From Hyphomicrobiales bacterium (GTDB lineage: Bacteria; Pseudomonadota; Alphaproteobacteria; Rhizobiales; Xanthobacteraceae): 8,978 bases of DNA. The notes under the pieces were generated by a model, which was not told the origin of the DNA, made no database searches, and saw only the letters and a list, made by a program, of their open reading frames with translations. A program made the translations under genes and the position numbers. Of the stretch, positions 6,825-8,978 are shown piece by piece (the stretch's first letter is position 1; every line of letters begins with the position of its first letter). Location: positions 1-8,978 of the forward strand of contig JAKFYO010000232.1 of assembly GCA_021730825.1 (NCBI GenBank), written 5' to 3'.

Positions 6825-8021
6825 ATGAGCGAAATCCTGTTCTCGATCAATGGCATGAATGTAACGCTCGGCGCTTTTATCGCGCTCCTGAGCGGGCTCG
6901 GGGTGTTGTTGCTTATCGGTTTGCTGGTCGCGCAGAGCCGCCAGAGCCGCGTCCGCGCGCTGGAGGCACAGGAGCAGTCGCTTCGCGTCGAGGAATTGCA
7001 GCAGCAGTTGTTCGAGTTGCTTAAAGCGCAGTCGGCCACCACCGGGCAGGTGCAGTTTCTGGCGCAGGGCTTCGGCTCGAAGCAGGAAGAACTCGCGCGC
7101 ACGGTGAACGAGCGGCTGGACGCGGTCACGCATCGCATCGGCGAGAACATGACGACCGCCGCGAAGTCTACCGCCGAAGGCTTGTCGAAGCTGCACGAGC
7201 GGCTTGCGGTGGTCGATGCAGCACAAGGGCGGATGGCTGAACTCACGAGCCACATGGTGACGCTGAAAGACGTGCTCGCGAACAAGCAGGCGCGCGGCGC
7301 GTTCGGACAGGGCCGCATGGAAGCGATTGTCGCTGACGGATTGCACAAGGATGCCTACGCATTTCAATACACGCTTTCGACCGGCAAGCGCCCGGACTGC
7401 GCGATCTTCCTGCCGGGCGACGAACGCCCGCTCGCGATCGACGCCAAATTCCCGCTCGAAGCGGTCACTGCATTCCGTGAAGCCCAGACTGACGACGCGA
7501 AGCGTGTCGCCCTCACCCGGCTGAAACAGGACATCAACAAGCACGTTAACGATATTGCCGAGCGCTATCTCATCCCCGGCGAGACGCAGGACATCGCGAT
7601 GATGTTCGTGCCGTCGGAGTCTGTTTATGCAGAACTTCATGAATTCTGTGACGACGCAGTCCAGAAGGCGTTCCGCGAACGCGTGATCCTCGTCTCGCCG
7701 TCATTGCTCATGCTCGCGATTCAGGTCGTGCAGGCAATCGTGCGCGACGCGCAGATGCGCGATCAGGCAGAGAAAATTCAGGCTGAGGTCGGCAAGATCG
7801 TGGAGGATGTTGTTCGTCTGCGCGAGCGCGCCGTCAAATTGCAAAGTCACTTCGCGCAGACTTCCGACGATGTCGCCGCAGTGCTGATTTCGGCAGACAA
7901 GGTTGCAAGGCGCGGCGACAAGATCGTCGCGCTCGAATTTGAAGACGACAGCGCGGCGCCAAAGGAGACCGGCAGCCCGGCGCCGGTCGCGCTGCAACTC
8001 AAGCTAGGCGGCCGCGACTAG
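6825..8021 (+). CDS. rmuC: RmuC family DNA recombination protein
   Basis: A 398-residue RmuC homologue. In E. coli, RmuC limits inversions at short inverted repeats and is predicted to be a membrane-anchored nuclease. Residues 13-36 form one membrane helix ([23 protein letters not shown]). Residues 40-150 are long, charged and helical, probably coiled coil ([39 protein letters not shown]). The RmuC domain follows, with [17 protein letters not shown] (157-173), the PD-(D/E)XK-like pair D191 ([10 protein letters not shown]) and [10 protein letters not shown] (205-214, D206 and K208), then [13 protein letters not shown] (259-271) and [15 protein letters not shown] (288-302). A Pro/Ala-rich tail ends the protein. 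The ATG at 6825 is chosen because the membrane helix follows directly; ATG 6777 and TTG 6753 in the same frame are alternatives. A weak GGAAAG lies 10 bases before 6825. It is divergent from def and 36 bp ahead of the permease gene. Confidence 0.93.
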   Translation: MSEILFSINGMNVTLGAFIALLSGLGVLLLIGLLVAQSRQSRVRALEAQEQSLRVEELQQQLFELLKAQSATTGQVQFLAQGFGSKQEELARTVNERLDAVTHRIGENMTTAAKSTAEGLSKLHERLAVVDAAQGRMAELTSHMVTLKDVLANKQARGAFGQGRMEAIVADGLHKDAYAFQYTLSTGKRPDCAIFLPGDERPLAIDAKFPLEAVTAFREAQTDDAKRVALTRLKQDINKHVNDIAERYLIPGETQDIAMMFVPSESVYAELHEFCDDAVQKAFRERVILVSPSLLMLAIQVVQAIVRDAQMRDQAEKIQAEVGKIVEDVVRLRERAVKLQSHFAQTSDDVAAVLISADKVARRGDKIVALEFEDDSAAPKETGSPAPVALQLKLGGRD

Positions 8022-8057
8022 ATTCCCAAAAGCGCGCGCCTGTGCGACAAGCGCTAG

Positions 8058-8978
8058 ATGGCCGAATCCGCGCAATCATCTGCCGCTTCCGAAAAATGGC
8101 TGAAGGCGATCGCAGTCTATACGCGTCCGCGCGTATTGATCGTGCTGCTCTTAGGCTTTTCCGCGGGCCTGCCGCTTGCGCTCGTGACCAGCACCCTACA
8201 GGCCTGGCTCACGCAGAGCGGGGTCGATCTGAAGACCATCGGCCTCTTCTCGCTGGTCGGACTGCCCTACACCTTCAAATTCTTCTGGGCGCCGCTCGTG
8301 GATGCGTTGAACGTGCCGGTACTCACGAAGCTTCTCGGACGCCGCAGAAGCTGGCTCATTCTTTCGCAACTGCTTCTCATCGCCGCGATCATCGTGCTCG
8401 GCTATTCCGATCCGAAAACGTCGATCTTCTATGTCACGGTCGCGGCGATCATGGTTGCCGCGGCTTCCGCGACACAGGACATCGTGATCGACGCGTTCCG
8501 CGTCGAGAGCCTGCCGCAGGAAGAACAGGCCGCGGGTATCGCAAGCTACATTCTCGCCTATCGCGTGGCGCTCCTGCTCTCGGGCGCAGGTGCGCTGCTC
8601 TTGGTCGCTTATCTGGAGGCGACCGGCGTCTTGCAGCTCACCGCGTGGAAGATTTCCTACATCGCGGCGGCAGGCTGTGTCGCAGTCGGCATGATCGCGG
8701 CGTTTCTTGCGAAAGAGCCCGCCGACGAAAAAGCCGCGGAGCATGGCCAAGGTTCGCCGGTGCGCCGCGTCTTCGCGACCGCGTTCGGGGCATTCGGCGA
8801 GTTTCTCTCGCGCCCGCTCGCAATCTCGATCCTGATTTTTGTATTGCTGTTCAAGTTCTGCGACGCCTTCGCGGGTGTGCTCACCGTGCCCTTCGTGCTG
8901 AAGACCGGCTTCAGTCTTGCGACCTATGCCCCGTTGTTAAGGGCGGCGGCAAACCCGACGCCCTTAACAACGGTGGCA
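8058..8978 (+). CDS. ampG: AmpG-family muropeptide MFS permease (3' part missing, last ~16 codons unreliable)
   Basis: An open frame of 307 codons without a stop, running off the window. It encodes the N-terminal two thirds of an AmpG-type major facilitator permease, which in characterised members imports GlcNAc-anhydroMurNAc-peptides for cell-wall recycling. Typical blocks are LLLGFSAGLPLALVTSTLQAWL (30-51), TIGLFSLVGLPYTFKFFWAPLVD (60-82), LGRRRSWLILSQLLL (93-107), ATQDIVIDAFRVE (138-150) and ILAYRVALLLSGAGALLL (165-182). About seven membrane helices are visible up to residue 278, with a charged loop at 219-237 (KEPADEKAAEHGQGSPVRR). An in-frame TAG sits directly before the ATG, so no earlier start is possible; no strong ribosome site is seen. 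Translation is trustworthy to A291 (8930). Beyond this the sequence loses one base and folds back on itself, so the listed end is not the natural end. Family is clear; the exact substrate is inferred. Confidence 0.88.
   Translation, partial: MAESAQSSAASEKWLKAIAVYTRPRVLIVLLLGFSAGLPLALVTSTLQAWLTQSGVDLKTIGLFSLVGLPYTFKFFWAPLVDALNVPVLTKLLGRRRSWLILSQLLLIAAIIVLGYSDPKTSIFYVTVAAIMVAAASATQDIVIDAFRVESLPQEEQAAGIASYILAYRVALLLSGAGALLLVAYLEATGVLQLTAWKISYIAAAGCVAVGMIAAFLAKEPADEKAAEHGQGSPVRRVFATAFGAFGEFLSRPLAISILIFVLLFKFCDAFAGVLTVPFVLKTGFSLATYAPLLRAAANPTPLTTVA
8927..8978. repeat. Fold-back inverted repeat at the window end, probably a chimeric artefact
   Basis: CCGTTGTTAAGGGCG (8931-8945) is the exact reverse complement of 8959-8973, with a 13-nt loop. 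TGCC (8927-8930) and GGCA (8975-8978) extend the stem, with only T8974 unpaired, right to the last base. Read on the minus strand from 8977, the arm encodes A-T-V-V-K-G-V-G-F-A in the phase that continues codon 291 of the AmpG-like gene. The last ~33 bases therefore appear to be the inverted copy of the next bases of the gene, and not true downstream sequence. Confidence 0.85.

Noticed and set aside
6703..6825. N-terminal extension of def to an upstream start
   Set aside because: The 41 extra residues have no similarity to Def, which starts at M-I-R-P-I-L in the family, and the extension would run through the whole divergent promoter region to the rmuC start.
6699..7640. 313-codon open frame on the minus strand antisense to rmuC
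   Set aside because: Composition is that of a shadow frame, it overlaps the clear RmuC coding region and the def start, and it has no recognisable motif.
8031..8055. AGCGC...GCGCT inverted repeat between rmuC and ampG as a terminator
   Set aside because: Only five paired bases, a 15-nt loop and no T-run; the 36-bp gap looks like simple operon spacing.
1..8978. New defence, mobile or CRISPR-type system
   Set aside because: No direct-repeat array, transposase, integrase, toxin-antitoxin pair, nuclease-helicase set or shift in base composition was seen; gene content is core metabolism, translation and envelope.

Overview
The window is GC-rich, tightly packed bacterial chromosome. The protein sequences and gene company (argB end, dapD, dapE, and a def-fmt-truA block next to rmuC and an AmpG-type permease) suggest an alphaproteobacterium, most likely Hyphomicrobiales/Rhizobiales near the Bradyrhizobium/Xanthobacteraceae side. 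This placement rests on remembered family resemblance, not on a search.

Layout. Positions 1-4497 run rightward: the last 51 codons of argB, a secreted DUF1036 protein with a peptidoglycan-binding-like middle, dapD, a DUF805 membrane protein, an unrecognised two-helix membrane protein, and dapE. Positions 4485-6702 run leftward as an operon-like block transcribed def, then fmt, then truA. The dapE and truA 3' ends collide and overlap by 13 bp. A 122-bp divergent region (6703-6824) separates def from rmuC, which runs rightward and is followed after 36 bp by an ampG-like gene cut off by the end of the window. No tRNA, rRNA, CRISPR array, insertion sequence, integrase or phage gene is visible. 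Apart from the divergent region and a 108-bp gap before the DUF805 gene, almost everything is coding.

How the genes fit together. ArgB belongs to arginine synthesis. DapD and DapE are the succinylation and desuccinylation steps of lysine/meso-diaminopimelate synthesis. AmpG-type permeases import muropeptides that contain meso-diaminopimelate during wall recycling, and the DUF1036 protein carries a fold often used to bind peptidoglycan, so a cell-wall thread may run through the window; that link is inference. Def and Fmt handle the formyl group of initiator Met (Fmt adds it to Met-tRNA, Def removes it from new proteins), and TruA modifies tRNA anticodon arms, so the leftward block serves translation.

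Most of this is core housekeeping DNA and I do not see a new defence or mobile system. The points most worth a second look are: (1) the last ~50 bases, a fold-back inverted repeat whose minus strand encodes the expected continuation of AmpG, so the contig end is very probably a chimeric artefact; (2) the DUF1036-PGBD-DUF1036 protein, with two repeats of closely matched four-cysteine spacing; (3) two uncharacterised membrane proteins between dapD and dapE; (4) a possible leaderless def transcript.
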